The notes under the pieces were generated by a model. That model saw nothing but the letters and a program-made list of their open reading frames with translations. It was not told the origin of the DNA and searched no databases. The position numbers were made by a program, and so were the translations under genes. Below are positions 45,963 to 58,913 of a stretch of DNA of 64,000 nucleotides, piece after piece; position 1 is the first letter of the stretch, and every line of letters starts with the position of its first letter. Origin of the DNA: Panaeolus papilionaceus (lineage: Eukaryota > Basidiomycota > Agaricomycetes > Agaricales); assembly GCA_015501605.1 (NCBI GenBank), contig JADNRZ010000003.1, positions 186,001-250,000 on the forward strand. The letters are read 5' to 3'.

Positions 45963-48330
45963 ATGACCGCTGTCATCCACAATGCTTCGCGGTGGTGGAA
46001 GGTAGACTCGGTGCTTCCAACCTCTGAAGGCCATTTTTCCGATGGTTCTGGTGACACTTCTCCCAGAATGCAACCACGATCACTTGTGCTCAGGCGTAGA
46101 CGATACCGACGGCTTTTGCTGATACTCCCTATCTCGATATCTGCATTTTTGTGGCTCAAATTCTTACAGAGAGAGCCATGGTCTTCGATAAATAGCTGCA
46201 CCGATTCCTGTTCGACTGCCAGCGATCAGATACCGTATCCGCCAGTACAGGACAAACCACCGGATGGTACCACTCTTCCGCCTCTTTACCAGCAATATCG
46301 GGAATATGAAGATCTCGTGTCGAAATCTTACCTCACAAACCAAACAGGGGAGGAGAGGTATCTTTCATTTGAAAACCATGTATGGGAAAGTGGGTGGGGC
46401 AACGTATTGCAGGAAATGGTTTTCAATTCTTTACTGGCTTGGGAGTCGAACAGAAGGTCAGTAAAACCGTTCTCAGAGAGACTGGTCTCCGTCTAACGGC
46501 GTTATTTGTACATCCACTCTAGTTATGTGTGGCATGACTACACGTGGAATAAAAATGGGTCTGATTATGGTGAATTCAATGGAAAGGTTATCCCTGCACG
46601 CATACCTATATCGACTATGGTAGCCGGTGCGTTGAAATCACCTTTGCTTGAGGTTTGTCGGACTAGTGAACCACGAATCTAACAGGTCATTTTTTGGGTT
46701 TCGATGGCGCGGATGCTTCGCCTGGGATTTCTCCTCGTCCCATCTCGAAAAGAGTATATGATAAAGTGTGTCCATCAAGAAAGCGGAAGGCAATACAACA
46801 AAAACAAGTCCAGAAGTACTTCGAACGGCTACATCCAGAGACGAAGACGAAAATAGGAGAACTCTCGGGGAAACAGACCCTCAACCTTTGGGTTTCATAC
46901 CTCGAGTCGCCCGAAATTCGGATGGTGAAGTGCCTTGAAATACAGAAGGACACCCCTCAGATATTTCATATCTGGTGCGAAACGCTGAAAGTCGGAATTA
47001 AGTACGATATTCACTCTTTTCCCGCATAGGTTGCTTGGCAGCAGGCGACTGCAGAACCTCTGGGGTCCTCTCATCCGTTCGCCAATACTTGCAAATTGGA
47101 ATTGGTCGCCACTTATCTACAGTGCCTTCCTGAAAAATATACGGATGTTCATGGCCAACGACCTTGAGGAGAACAAAGTCTTCCCGGGCTCGTTTCTCGA
47201 CGTCATCAAGTACATTCTCCCTCGTTCCTCATCGCCAGCATCCACAGTGGTTGCTTCAGAGGGCTCATACGATAGTTCTAAGGCAGGGAGAAGTATTCAT
47301 AAACTCTCGCAGACCTCTGAAGGACTGATAATTCCAACTACAACCAACCTCTCAGATGTCCCAAAGGAAATTCTCGACAGTTCTGTCCGGCTTCCTATCC
47401 TTGCCCTCCATCTTCGCAGAGGAGACTTTCGGGATCACTGTGCTCACTTGGCTAAATACTCGTCAACTTATACAGGATTCAGCTCGTTTCCAGATGTTGC
47501 AGAGCTCGACGCATTTTACGTCCCTCGCGTTTTGAATCATACCAATGCTGGGGCTACCTCTTGGACTGGGGCTCAAGTTACACCACCGGACTCCCTGATA
47601 GTCGATTCCGAACAGGAGAAGTACGATATATATTATCGCCACTGCTTTCCCGATGTTCAACAAATCGTTCAGCGTGTACGGGATGTTGTGCATGATTTCG
47701 AAATGGAACTGCACAGGCGAAAACAGGACGAAACACAAGAGCAGCCTTGGTGGGCTTGGGGTGGTGTAAAGAAGGACGATAGGTTGAGGCGCAATGCTCG
47801 CACCTACTCCTCTACTACAAAAACTGCCCAAGCAATCGACTCGACGTACAGTGCTTCGAGCTCGAGCTCGAATGCAGCCCGCTACGCGAGCCACTATGCC
47901 AAGCGATCAACCATCCCCCCGATATCCTTGGCAAACCAGATCCTTCGCAAGGTCTACATCATGTCCAACGGAGATCGACAATGGCTTAGCAACGTTGCCG
48001 ATGCTCTCAAGGCAGACACAGCAAGATCTAAGATTGGTCTGGGACGGCGTGAGGATGGGGAATGGGAATTTGAGTTTGCGTGGGAGGACGTGGGGACGAG
48101 TCGGGATCTGGATTTGGGATGGGAAGAAAAGCCGGTTGCGCAGGCGCTAGATATGTACATTGCGCAAAGAGCGGAAGTATTTGTGGGGAATGGGGTATGT
48201 GTCCCTATTTTTGTGTTCGTGTTTGTGCGTTGACGAATAGTTTAATCAACAGTTCTCGAGTATGACTTCGAATGTGGTTATGCTGCGCTTGAAGGAAGGA
48301 TTGAATCATGTGAGGACCAGGTTTTGGTAA
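45963..48330 (+). CDS. O-fucosyltransferase-like type II membrane protein
   Basis: Probable Golgi/ER glycosyltransferase of the fungal GDP-fucose protein O-fucosyltransferase-like group. The ATG at 45963 is followed by a Ser-rich cytosolic tail, a basic RRRRYRR stop-transfer and one membrane segment (LLLILPISISAFLWLKF, about residues 50-66), giving type II topology. The luminal part includes YLSFENHVWESGWGNVLQEM and NSLLAWESNR, the usual N-terminal donor-site region. Introns at about 46460-46522 and 46625-46690 separate further exons. The conserved LPILALHLRRGDFRDHCAHL near 47390 holds the RRGDF nucleotide-sugar motif. Then NQILRKVYIMSNGDRQWLSN and, after a last intron, FSSMTSNVVMLRL to a TAA at 48328-48330. 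Acceptor substrate unknown. Confidence 0.8.
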
Positions 48331-48650
48331 TAGGCGCAAAGCACATCCTTGTGTGCAGCCTTTTGGTTTCTTCGTATTTCTTGCACAACGCTATTTGCGA
48401 TGGCCGATTGCGTTGATTAATTTTGTGACAGCGCCCTTCTGAGTGGCTTCTATTCTACAACTCCATAATTATGTTAATAAACCTTTACCCAGCATATAAT
48501 TCCTTTACATTACCACAACACCTGTATCCTTACACGACCAATCCACTTACAAATTCACGTCCCGTTGAGGCAAAGATACCTAACATTGTTATTTTGCTGT
48601 TGTAACAGAAAAATGCGTCAATAAGTGAGTCAAGAGCTCTGACTGAGCGA

Positions 48651-50722
48651 TTATCGTGCACGTTTGATCAGATCTGCCCCTCGCTCAGCGACAGCATACG
48701 TCGTGGCTTGTGTATGCGATCCAGAAATTAGCAGGAAAATGGACGCATCAATGACACGAAGATTTTCAGTTCCATAAACCTTCAGCTCAGGATCGACGAC
48801 ACCACCCAGACGACGAGGTTGCATCGGGTTGCTACACGATATTGTTAGTATTTCGTTCGTTTGACTATTCGCATGACGTGATGGATAATAGATGTATACC
48901 TGCAACTACCATGGAATAATGTCGACCACCGCTGTGTCATGAAATCCTTCGACTGAGCATCTGCAGAAACAGCGGCACCAGGAACTGATTCGATAGGCAC
49001 AAATGGCTTGAAGGCATTCGCAGCCGGAATGCGTCTGGCAAACTTGAACGCGATGAGGGAGAAATCATGATCTACAGGGTCGGCAAAAATACCGAATGTC
49101 GATTGTAGGGAAAACGAATGGTCGGCAGAGTTGATTTCGACGAATCCTCGACTCAGAGGGTGAGCTACTGAGACGATTATGCTTCCTCCAGGTCCACCAT
49201 ACGCGTATTCATTGATACCGGAGTTCAACGAAGAAAGGTGCTTGGCAAGCACGTCTCGCTGTTTCTTATACCCAGCGATGATGGATGCGTCAGTGCTGGG
49301 AACAAGCAAGGTTTCCGGTTTGGTTGTCCTGATGCTTTTAATAAGACGATCCGCGTCAGCCTTCGTTGTCGTTGGACGCAAGGGAATAAATGCGAGGTTG
49401 ATAGGAGCACTGTTGGTCCAAGGTCCTGTCCTGTTCGTAAGGTAAAGCTCTTCTGGGTTAGAAGGAGCTGGGGCGTTAGGGGTGTTATTGACTGCAAGCA
49501 TAACAACATCAGTAGAAATGACGATACGAGTAACGAAACACCTACGTCGTCCAAAGACACCAGCAGCACCGTGATCCTGATAGTTGAAACCAACACCTGG
49601 CAAATCGACGAGGACAGGAATATCGAGGCTCTGTAACAGACTTTTGCGACCAATTCCAGACACCTGAAGAAGGCGAGGAGATCCAATCACTCCAGCTGAA
49701 AGAATAATTTCCTTGGTGGCACGGGCCGTCTGGCGAGGTGAGGAAGCGCTGGCAGCATATTCAACGCCCACAAATCGGACTGGTCCTGGGGTCCTTAGGG
49801 ATAAGCTTCGTCACCTGTTGTTGGAGTATGGCGTGGAAGTTTGTCCTTCGACAGGCAGGATCAAAGTACCTCGTCCGAGCATACGAGCGGGACATGTTAG
49901 TTGGATGGAGGGAGTTAGGACACCAGAAACCGTTTAGAGCACGACCCTTTGAGTCAGCACCATCCCGTTCTGTAGGAATACCGAGCTCGTTCAACGCATC
50001 ATAGAAGAACTTCCTGTCATTCTGGATATAGGTAGGAAATGTAGAGAAAATAGGTCCGGATGTGCCATGCCCTGCTGGGTCAGATGTGATGTTGAACTTC
50101 TGAGCGAGATCAGCTGGGGGAGGGGTAAATGTTTCCGACTGTCCAAATTCGTTGAGTATAAATTGGTGAAGTTGCTCGATTGCTTGTTTACCTTTTTAAA
50201 ATAAGGCAACAAGGTTTTGAAATTCCACCCAGGATTTCCCATCTCCTCCCAAGCATCGTAGTCCGCTGCTGCACCGCGCTGGAATATCATGCCATTCAAA
50301 ACCGAGCTCCCACCTACAACTTTCCCAGCTGGAATGTTAATTGGGCGGGAGCCAAGATTGGTCTGCGCAACCGTCGTATAGTTCCAGTCGTATTTGGTAC
50401 CTACAGCACCACCTTGGAAGAAAGGAATGGTTACAAAGTTTTCACCTGCATCTCTAACCCAGGAATGAGCGTTTGAGAGACATAGATGGTTTGGAAACGC
50501 TTACAGTGGCCCGGCTTCGATGAGCAGAACCGTGACAGATGGGTCTTCTGCCAGCCTGCTTGCAACTGTAGACCCAGCGACACCTGCACCAACGACAATG
50601 TAGTCGTATGTCGCATTCTGCTGTCGAGGTTCGATAATTTCATATGGTTGGAAGATTACTCCGTGCACTGGGAGCATAAAGGCCCCAAAGACCAGCAAGG
50701 ATAAAATGCCATCTGATAGCAT
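48651..50722 (-). CDS. Secreted GMC oxidoreductase
   Basis: FAD-dependent glucose-methanol-choline family oxidase or dehydrogenase, of the kind used in lignocellulose decay to oxidise alcohols or sugars. The ATG at 50722 gives a signal peptide ([20 protein letters not shown]). The FAD-binding loop is [20 protein letters not shown], followed by [13 protein letters not shown] signature 1 is [18 protein letters not shown] near 50300. Signature 2 is [20 protein letters not shown] near 49680. The active-site region [19 protein letters not shown] (joined over an intron near 48850) carries the first catalytic His. The end, [19 protein letters not shown], carries the second. Several short introns; intact by inspection. 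The precise subfamily (aryl-alcohol oxidase-like or other) cannot be fixed from motifs alone. Confidence 0.88.
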
Positions 50723-51803
50723 GGTGCCACTGTTCTTCGTCGTCAAAAAGGCAGAGGGGTGTTCCTGAAATTAATCATCTGGACAATGAACTTTTTATAC
50801 CTCTTTGCAAGATCAAATGGAAAGCTTCCGCTCACGCCATCGCGGACTTGAGGGAAGGGTCCAAAGTTGGGGCCAGTATCCAATAGCAATCGTGATTTCA
50901 GGCTTTGCGTCCCTCAGTATGAGATATTGCGAGAGTCATTCTTCTCTTTTTTTTGGGTCCTCTGCCAGCGACCAGCTTTTGATGAGAAAAGGTTGCCAGA
51001 GTTGGGCAACATAACTTGAGATGACAGGCATTAGGTCGACCCTGACACAAGGCGGAAATTTCTCATGGTGCGGGGTATGCGGGCCGTGAAAGATGAGTCT
51101 TGAGGCTAGACGCCCTATCGCTATCCTTCAATTGTTGCTACTGTCAGAGTCTGCGTTGCAAATGGAACAAGATGAGTATTCGAAGAACGAATGAATCAGC
51201 GAAAGAAAAGGAAAGAAGATTTAACACGACATCCAAACCAAACCTCCTGATGCTAGAAAATCCGGGATGAAGACAAACGCCAAGCTCTAAAGAGCCAGGT
51301 AGCGTTAGAAATGGAAACATGGTTTGGGATGAACACGTCAAAAGTTCCGTAGTGTACAAGAGTTAGACGTAGAAGCTATGAGACAAAACTAGAACAGAAA
51401 GCAAGCATGGAGGCGTAAAAACCTACGCATTATCTATGTACGGAAGGAGGACCAAATGTGTTTCAGATAAACCAAAGTGTGGGTCTAAAGGAATATTCGG
51501 ATGTGTCGTTAGAAAAGCGAGAGCAATTAAAAGGACGATATGAAGAAGGGAAAATGAGATTATGGTGTAAAATTCCAGGGGTGCTGGAACGAAGCAAGGA
51601 GGTCAATGTGCAGATAGATCCAGAAACGGAATCAAAGAAAAATGCCAGAAAGTCCAGGCCAGCTAGGGGAGAGAACGAATTCAACGAAACCACCAAGAGA
51701 TACATGTTGGTCGAAGTCGTAGAAATATATAGCATAAAAGCAGCTAAGATGAGGGGGTGATTGGGGAGTGGGTGTCGCAAGAGAAAGGTTATATGTGGAT
51801 AGG
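50723..51803. other. Intergenic region between GMC and DHHC genes
   Basis: About 1.1 kb containing the GMC promoter (next to 50722) and the 3' flank of the DHHC gene. Frames here lack motifs. Confidence 0.4.
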
Positions 51804-54004
51804 TCATCTTAGTTCTGCAGGCCATTCAGACCGTCTTCGCCATCTGCCCTCGGAGTCGTAACGAGGATTGGGAGGGTAATGTGTTCCGTCGCTTAGCGGT
51901 CGGCCAACAGGCACTTGGCGTTATAGTCAGGTCATATTTACACGAGGAGCGGAAATACAAAGCACTCACGGAACCATCCCAGCCAATTCTTTCCCATCAC
52001 ATCAACCCACTCTGCATGAGCGCTGCCTTTCCACCAAAGGTTTCCTTCCTTATGCAAATCGCCCCACTCCTCGTCCCACTCTTTAACTTTTCGACGTTTA
52101 GCCCTGAAGATATGAAGTCATGTATCAGTAAAATGAAGCTGGGCCTGACTTGTTTGCGTACCCCCACTCATAGAACTTAAACCCTCTTGCGAGTGTCTTC
52201 TTCTCCCTCTCCTGCATCATTCGGATAGGAATAGCCTCAACTGTGGTCTGGCCTTGCAGAATAAGATGAACATGAGATACCGTCAATGAGCTCGTAAAAA
52301 GCAAGAAAAGCCCGGCCCTGTATTGTTGAGATAATTAGCTAAAGGATTAGCGTAGTATTTGGACCCAGTTAGAAAAATACGCACAAAGCGATGATGACAA
52401 TTTGCTGTGGGTCAGCATCACGTATGGACGGCGAATTCAGTCCTTTAATCGTGTACACCAATAGCGTTGCAAACACGAAGGATGTAAATACAGCCGTCGC
52501 TTGACAAAAATTCAGGAAGAACTGTAGGTGTGTACAAAAGGGGTATGTCAGTCCCCACCCTGAACACATGGCACAAGATATGTTTTCTTTGATCTGACCT
52601 TGTGATTACGCGCTCCAACACACTGGCCAATCCCTGTTAAAAAGCAAGATGAGAATTGAATTGACATGCGGAAAGGCATGAGGTTGTACGTACACGGACA
52701 GTGGTGATCGTACTTCAGTACGCACTGTAGAAAATAGAAATCGCAGAGAGTGAGTCAATAGAAGGAAAAAAGAAGGGTTATATCTCACAGTTCCACAGGC
52801 GCGGCAGTGATGAGCTCGATAGGGTTTGACGATGAAATCCCTGTCACAATACCTGTGGGCAGGTAGAAGGTATGGAAGCATTGGGGGTCGACGGACGACA
52901 TTTAAATTGAGAAGCTGCGCTTCCCTGTCGAGTCTCTTGCGCTCCTTGGGACTGAGTGGCTGAGCAGCGGACGGCGGTGCTGGTGGATGCGAGGTAGCGA
53001 CATTACCAGGCTTGGATTCTACCGACTTTGATTTCTTGAAACGAGACAGTTTCGCTGTTACAGGCGGAGGCAATTCTGAGGCATGAGGGATAGGGGATGA
53101 AACAATGGAAGGGTCGCCCATAGCCAGAGTGTTTGGTGCTGGGACATTTACTGAGTTGGGCAATGAGGACACGGCGTTGTTGACTGTAGATGGACTACCA
53201 GGTTGTGCGGCCACAGAGGCTGAGTGCGCCGCAAGACCCTCCCGTCGGAGTAGATCTTCATATGATGGTCCACCCGCTAGGTTCGTCTGATTGTGGCTGG
53301 TTGAGGTAGCTGAATACGATGGTCGCTTAGCGTGTTGGGAAGAGTTCCGTGGATGGCTTTCGCTTTCGTGGTCTAGGGTTACAGAGTCCAAAGGGGCGGC
53401 ATATGTTGGGTCAAAGATGGGGTTGGGTGCAGAAGGTATTAGAGGCCTTTCTTGCTGGCCCACGTACTAGATCCCAATTTTATTTAGCACTCAAGGGTAA
53501 TGCTTAAGAAGTCCTGAACATACGTCGCGCGCATACCCTGGAGAAGTCAACACAACCTGTCCCCAAATATTTTAACTTGGCAGCAGAATAAATTTCAAAT
53601 AAATTTACATACCTTAACATAAGCCCACCACATCCAGAGGTACAGTACTGAGAAGACAGAAAGCAAGGCAACTGTAAGAGAACCAGCCATGGTTAGCCTC
53701 CCCACCCGGGCTCCAGCCAAGACACAGTTAACGCACTTCCAACGCCTCTAGTAGCAGCAGCATTCGATCGCCTCTTGATCATAGGAAGACAAAGATGAGC
53801 AATGTAAACATATGCCGCGTAAGCCATGATACCAGCAGTTATTGCTACCATTAACTTCCTGACGATCCATGGTTGTGCGGTGCGCCTATTCGCTCGCCTC
53901 TCCCGGGACGCTTGCTTAGCTTCCTGAACGACACCACAGCATGTGGTTCCTGGTGACTTCTCCTTGTCTCTCGGAGACCTTGCATCGGACGCAGCGTTAG
54001 CCAT
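51804..54004 (-). CDS. DHHC-type protein S-palmitoyltransferase
   Basis: Integral membrane enzyme that attaches palmitate to protein cysteines. The ATG at 54004 is followed by a basic tail and membrane segment 1 (LMVAITAGIMAYAAYVYIA). Segment 2 (SLTVALLSVFSVLYLWMWWA) is on the next exon. VVLTSPGYARDYV follows, then an unusually long Ser/Pro-rich cytosolic stretch of about 190 residues. The zinc/catalytic domain reads HRYCDRDFIVKPYRAHHCRA, then CGT-CVLKYDHHCPW-IGQCV assembled across two introns, with the DHHC tetrad intact. Segment 3 (ATAVFTSFVFATLLVYTI) and segment 4 (GLFLLFTSSLTVSHVHLIL) follow, with QTTVEAI next, the TTxE motif of the family. The C-terminus is hydrophilic and ends at the TGA at 51804-51806. 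The family resembles yeast Pfa3, but I leave it unnamed. Confidence 0.85.
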
Positions 54005-54587
54005 AGGCCGTGGACGAGGATGGGAGTCAAGCTTGCACCCTTGTATTTTCTGTTGGGCAAGCCTACGCGAACCATGATCGTCACGTGGAGCCCCTGTCGA
54101 TATTGTGGGATTTTGCCCCTATTTTCTTTCTTGCTCCTCATCCATGCACCCTGCCGACTCGTGGCCAGAGCCATGCAAGTCCAGGGCTTCGGTCTGTCAT
54201 TCTAGGCAGTATCTTTGGCAACGATGGAGGCGCTCGCCATGCCCTCGATCTGATCTGGATAATTATGACATCGCTGCTTATCGTGGCCGTGCTCCACACA
54301 TTGTCACACAAGGATCAATCACATCTCGTTGCTGAAGTTCAAGAAGGTCGAAAGCCATAATATCCACTTCAAGCACCTGGCGTATTCCAAGTAATTTCGT
54401 TTATAAGTACATGGTTTCAAGTCATCCTACGTTTTACATTGATAAACTACAGTTTAATTAAGTTGGGTATACATACGTACAACTTGAGATTTACTGTTTT
54501 CAAATCATGAAGATTCTCTACATGGCTCGTAATAAAATAATGATAAAAGAACAAGAGAACCAAGAAAAAGAGCATTAAATTTGCCAT
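54005..54587. other. Kinase 3' flank and DHHC promoter
   Basis: 583 bp between two same-strand genes, holding the 3' UTR of the kinase gene and the promoter of the DHHC gene. Plus-strand frames here show no coding signature. Confidence 0.4.
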
Positions 54588-57500
54588 TCACTTCGCAGAA
54601 GTGGGATGAATACTATCAGGCCTGAACCGCAATTTGCCAACAAGAACACTCTTTATTGGATCACCAACGAGAGAAACCTTGCTCGCACAATCGTATTCTT
54701 CCTGCATCGACTCCTCATAAAGTGGACCATGAAGTCGTGCATTGACGGTTGAAGCATCCATTGTGAACATACCCCACGGCTGACCCTTCTTTGGTGACGA
54801 GAACACGTTGAATTGTGCTTGACTCTCCGGATGCCGGTGACTTACGAACAACGCATAGTTCTGGACTTGAAGCGTGCTTACAGCTATCACCGTCGTCAGC
54901 TTGATCCAACCAACACAAAAATTTCAGATATACCGAGGAAGATATCCTCCTTTTGCAATCCGTGCTCCCTTCCATATAGACTGAGGATGGTCTCGATATT
55001 GGCTTGTAACCACGCTCGAGGTGCGTCAAGCTTCTTGAGGTACTGATACTCTGCAGACTCGGTGTACAAAAAAGCTAACTTGTGCCCAGCATGAAGTCGG
55101 AATGATTGGCGTCGTCTGTGGTTTAAATTCGTCAGTGAACCAGATACCACCAGGACCTAAATCACGTACAATATAGGCAAGCCATCTCCAGCGCCTTTGC
55201 CTCCTCGGAGACGAAGTAAACCAGAAAACGCATCTAAACCCTTCTGAGCCACATTGCGCTTCTCAAGCCTCAGGCTGCTCTTTGAGACACTGCCATAACC
55301 AGCTATGGAAGGCATGCCTCCCGTCAGTCCACCTGATGTCTTCTGTGGTTTGAGAGCGTTGAAAAGGGTGACAAAGGTACCCGCAGGTTTCGAAAGATAT
55401 CCAACATCACCAACTTGCACAAGGGTTGGGTGCCATAATGCCAGAGTCACTGTATATAACCATCAATAAATTTCACAAATGCGAGGAAGAATGATGCTAA
55501 CAGGATGGGTTGAACTCATGTTCCAGTAACAGACGATACCGCCTTTCGTGTCGGGCCTCAGCAGCACTAAGATTAAGAGGAGGAGGCGAGTCGCATCGTC
55601 CATCAGTATCAATACCCTTGGAAGTGACATCCGAGTACAAAGAATCATCCGTGGAGCTAGAGGATTTCAACCTGTTGTCGTCCTCTTTTACGAAAGAATC
55701 ATCGGGCTGTAAATTCTTCTTTCGGATGGTCATGTTTGGTAAATAATGGATCGGTTGCGGCATAGCGATTTTGACAGGTCCGTTCGCATTTGAGGTAGGG
55801 ACAGTTTCCTCCATGCGTATAAAGTCAATTTGTTGAGGAGATGGTAGGGCGATGTATTCAGAGGAGCCGAATGTCTCAGAATAGCCTGAGTGCGAGGTCA
55901 AAGACGGTGCTGCAAATTATAAATGAGAATCTTTTTCATAGAAGAATAAAAATACAAAAGACCCACAAGTAGGTCGAGCATAGAAACCCCTGGGCGACAT
56001 ATTGGGAGACGTAACCAGCTCGTCATTTCCATCAAAGGGCCTAGGTGCAGTAGACGGGTCGTAGCAAGCTCCAGCTTCATCCCTCAGCCGCTGAAGACGA
56101 GAAACAATCTCGACGAATGAAATTCTCTGGGCAGGATCACTATGCCAGCACGCATCCAAAAGTTCTTGAAGCAGCGGAGACGGAAAATCGTAGGGTATAT
56201 TCGGCCGCTTTCTTTTCTCTGAAGCCCATATTCAGAGGCTGGTAACATAATATAAGCATAATATAAGAAGAAACATACCGAGAACAAAATAACGAACGGT
56301 GTCGTCATCGTTATGAGCCCAGGGCATCTCCCCCATTGTCAGAATTTCGACACACAGAACAGCGTATGCGTAGACGTCCGAAGCCATGCTCATAGCACTA
56401 GAACCATCCATAAGTTCTGGAGCCTTCCAGCGCAGAGTACCAGCTGAGAGAAGAACAGTGTCAGAGAAGATAAAATCATTACTCCCAAGTTTAACCTACT
56501 CATCATCGATGCCCCCGTAATCCTACAAACCTCCGATTTCATTTCGCTTTGACCAAAATCTGCAATGACACATCGACATTGATCGTCGACCAGAATATTC
56601 GCAGCCTATATCAGATCGGTCAGTGTATAATTTAAGGTAGAACGATGTAAAATGTCCTACCTTCAAATCTCCATGAAGAATACCCTCGTCATGCAAATAC
56701 TCCATACCCTTCGCCACCTCTTGCATCATGCGATACATGTCCCCCGCCTTCAGAACCCGACAAACTCTCCCAAAACTGCTCCTACTACGTGAAGTCGGCA
56801 AATTCTCCACAATCGTTCCAAGCTGGGATTTCATGCCATGGTCATAATCACCCTGGTGCATCGCAATGCGCTTCAAAAATTGCACAAGGGTGCCGTGCTT
56901 CATGTATGGGCTAACGAAGAACCAAGGGTGTTGACCTGTAGCACTACTCGCACCATATAACTTCAGGACGTTGGGATGATCGAGCGATTTCCAGACCTTA
57001 ATTTCACGGATGAACAGAGCGGCGGGTGTAACTTCAGAGAGAGTCTTGATTGCGACAATTTTTTCTCTCCATAAGCCTTTGTAGACTTCAGAGAAAAATC
57101 CCATTCCAATACGTTGGATTTTCTGAACTTCGTACCTGGGCAAGAGTAAGTACTTTGACAAGGACAAAAAGAGGAAACACAACTGATACGCACTTGGTGA
57201 TCGTCCAAAAAGGGAGGTTCATGTCAAAGCCATTTCCAGTGCTCATTCTCCTCAGAGCATCAATTCCACTCTCCAGAAATTCCTGGTGGAGAGTATCACC
57301 CCAGCTGCCACCAGACTCATCAGCTTGCAAAGTAGGGGTCGGGAACGACTCTTTCTCCAGCATTCTCTGCAAAGTTTTGATCGCCTCTGGCATTTCCTCT
57401 TGGGCGATCTGGAGAAAGTCCAACAAGGCAATATCACTCCCAGTTTCCAGGGCTTTCTTCATGAGCCTCCGAAGATCCGCCAAGTCCTGTTGACTGTCCT

Positions 57501-58913
57501 CGTCAATTTGGGAAGACTGGATTTGATGCAACGCAGGGACGACTTTGGGTGCAGCAGCTGAAAGGTCGTCGGTGGAAAAAGACATCTTGATGGAGGATGA
57601 TGCTGCCAAAGATTTGTGGGACGCCGAAGAGGGCAATCCATCGGGAACAGAGGCGCGCCTGTCTGGAGAGTCCAACCCACTCTTTGAACCAGGTTGGCCA
57701 GAGTCGTCTAACAGCCTGTCCCCCACTGCAGGGCGTATTGCCGAGTTGGCACAAACGGCTTTGTAGGTCCGAATCTGAATGGTGACCTAATTGCACCGTA
57801 AGAATGCTGCTATAATACAGTTCAATGAAAAACTCACCGCAAAGAGGGTAAGAGCTCTCATAAGCGAGTCGTTGCAAGATGCAATTGCTTTCGCCGTATC
57901 GTCACGTCGTAGGTACCTCATTAAAAACGGTGTCTGAACCTCCGTTCGAATTAAACTCAAAAACGATTCAAAGGACCTAGAAGCTGATTTTAACACACGG
58001 GGAAATGTAACAAACGTCGGCCAATAAACCTTTCAAGGACAGCAATTGGACCAGCCAGTTCTTGCGTGACTCCAGATCCTTCGATTTCCTGGTGTATGGA
58101 GTCTAATATAGTAGTGCAAGTCTGCGTCAATCGCAAAAACGCGAGTCTGTTCATCTAAAAATGACGGTCAGCGTTTGTTGGGCTGTCCAAAGGTTGACCA
58201 TACCGCGACCAATTTGATATTCTCCCAAATAGCTATCAGAGTCTCTGTAAGAGATTGAAGCGCGGGAAATGGGATACAATTGAGAACTGTGAGCGTTCCA
58301 CCTATGATGCTCAGCACAGTTTCCGTCTTCATGCCAGTTATTCGCTTCAGCGTTTTGCAAACTGCCTGCCCGAAGCTGTCAGCAGCGTCAAAAGATGAAA
58401 GAGATTTGGCCATACTTCTCGGGTTTGAGCAAACGCTTTCTTTTGTTCCACAGGGATATCGCTGTCCTCTTCGTCGTCGTCGTCATCTGTATCGCCCCAT
58501 GGTCGGATATATTCACAAGCTTTACCAAGCCAGCCTGTTGAAGTGGCGTGCTTTTCCACTCGAGAAACCGGGCGTTCTACTTCTGCTCTTGACCTAGAAC
58601 GAGAGCGAGATCTCATGGAGGACATTAGCAGCGTTGCAATAGACACTGAGTGCGATATCATGCTAGGCGGGGAGGGCATTCTGCTTTGGCGTTGTGTTTG
58701 AGAGCTACTGATAATGGTTGGAGTCGATTGGGTGAAGGTATTTGATTCAGTCAGTGTCCTAGTTCTGGACATTTCAAGCTCCCTTTGGAATGAAATAGAC
58801 CGTGAACGCTGCATCGTGGTGGGCGAGGTGGACAGCCTGACCGTAGCACTAGAGGGTGAATTTTCGATTGGCGGACTATCCGCTGTGGTCGAGAATGATT
58901 GAGGAAACGCCAT
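54588..58913 (-). CDS. MLKL-like helical bundle + TKL kinase + unknown C-terminal domain
   Basis: Large multi-exon gene of roughly 1,100-1,200 residues from the ATG at 58913. Residues 1-166 are Ser/Thr-rich and disordered with a DDDDDEED patch. Residues of about 167-320 form a helical bundle (AVCKTLKRITGMKTETVLS; IHQEIEGSGVTQELAGPIAV; RYLRRDDTAKAIASCNDSLM), resembling the MLKL N-terminal-like adaptor found in agaricomycete signalling proteins. After a linker, the kinase domain begins near residue 510: glycine loop IGMGFFSEVYKG, VAIK lysine, HGDLKAANIL catalytic loop, DFGQSEMKSE, then a long intron-split activation segment to TGTLRWKAPELMDGSSAMS, and ACWHSDPAQRISF. All catalytic residues are present. 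The C-terminal domain includes VGDVGYLSKPAGTFVTLFNA, RLHAGHKLAFLYTESAEY and YALFVSHRHPESQAQFNVFS; I know of no function for it. Confidence 0.8.

Noticed and set aside
54010..54360. Plus-strand frame with a hydrophobic segment upstream of the DHHC gene
   Set aside because: Hydrophobicity is limited and lies in a promoter/3' UTR interval; no splice or family support.
55497..55901. Separate small gene downstream of the kinase
   Set aside because: The frame starts without ATG, and a GT...TTTGCAG intron joins it in frame to the kinase tail, so it is an internal exon.
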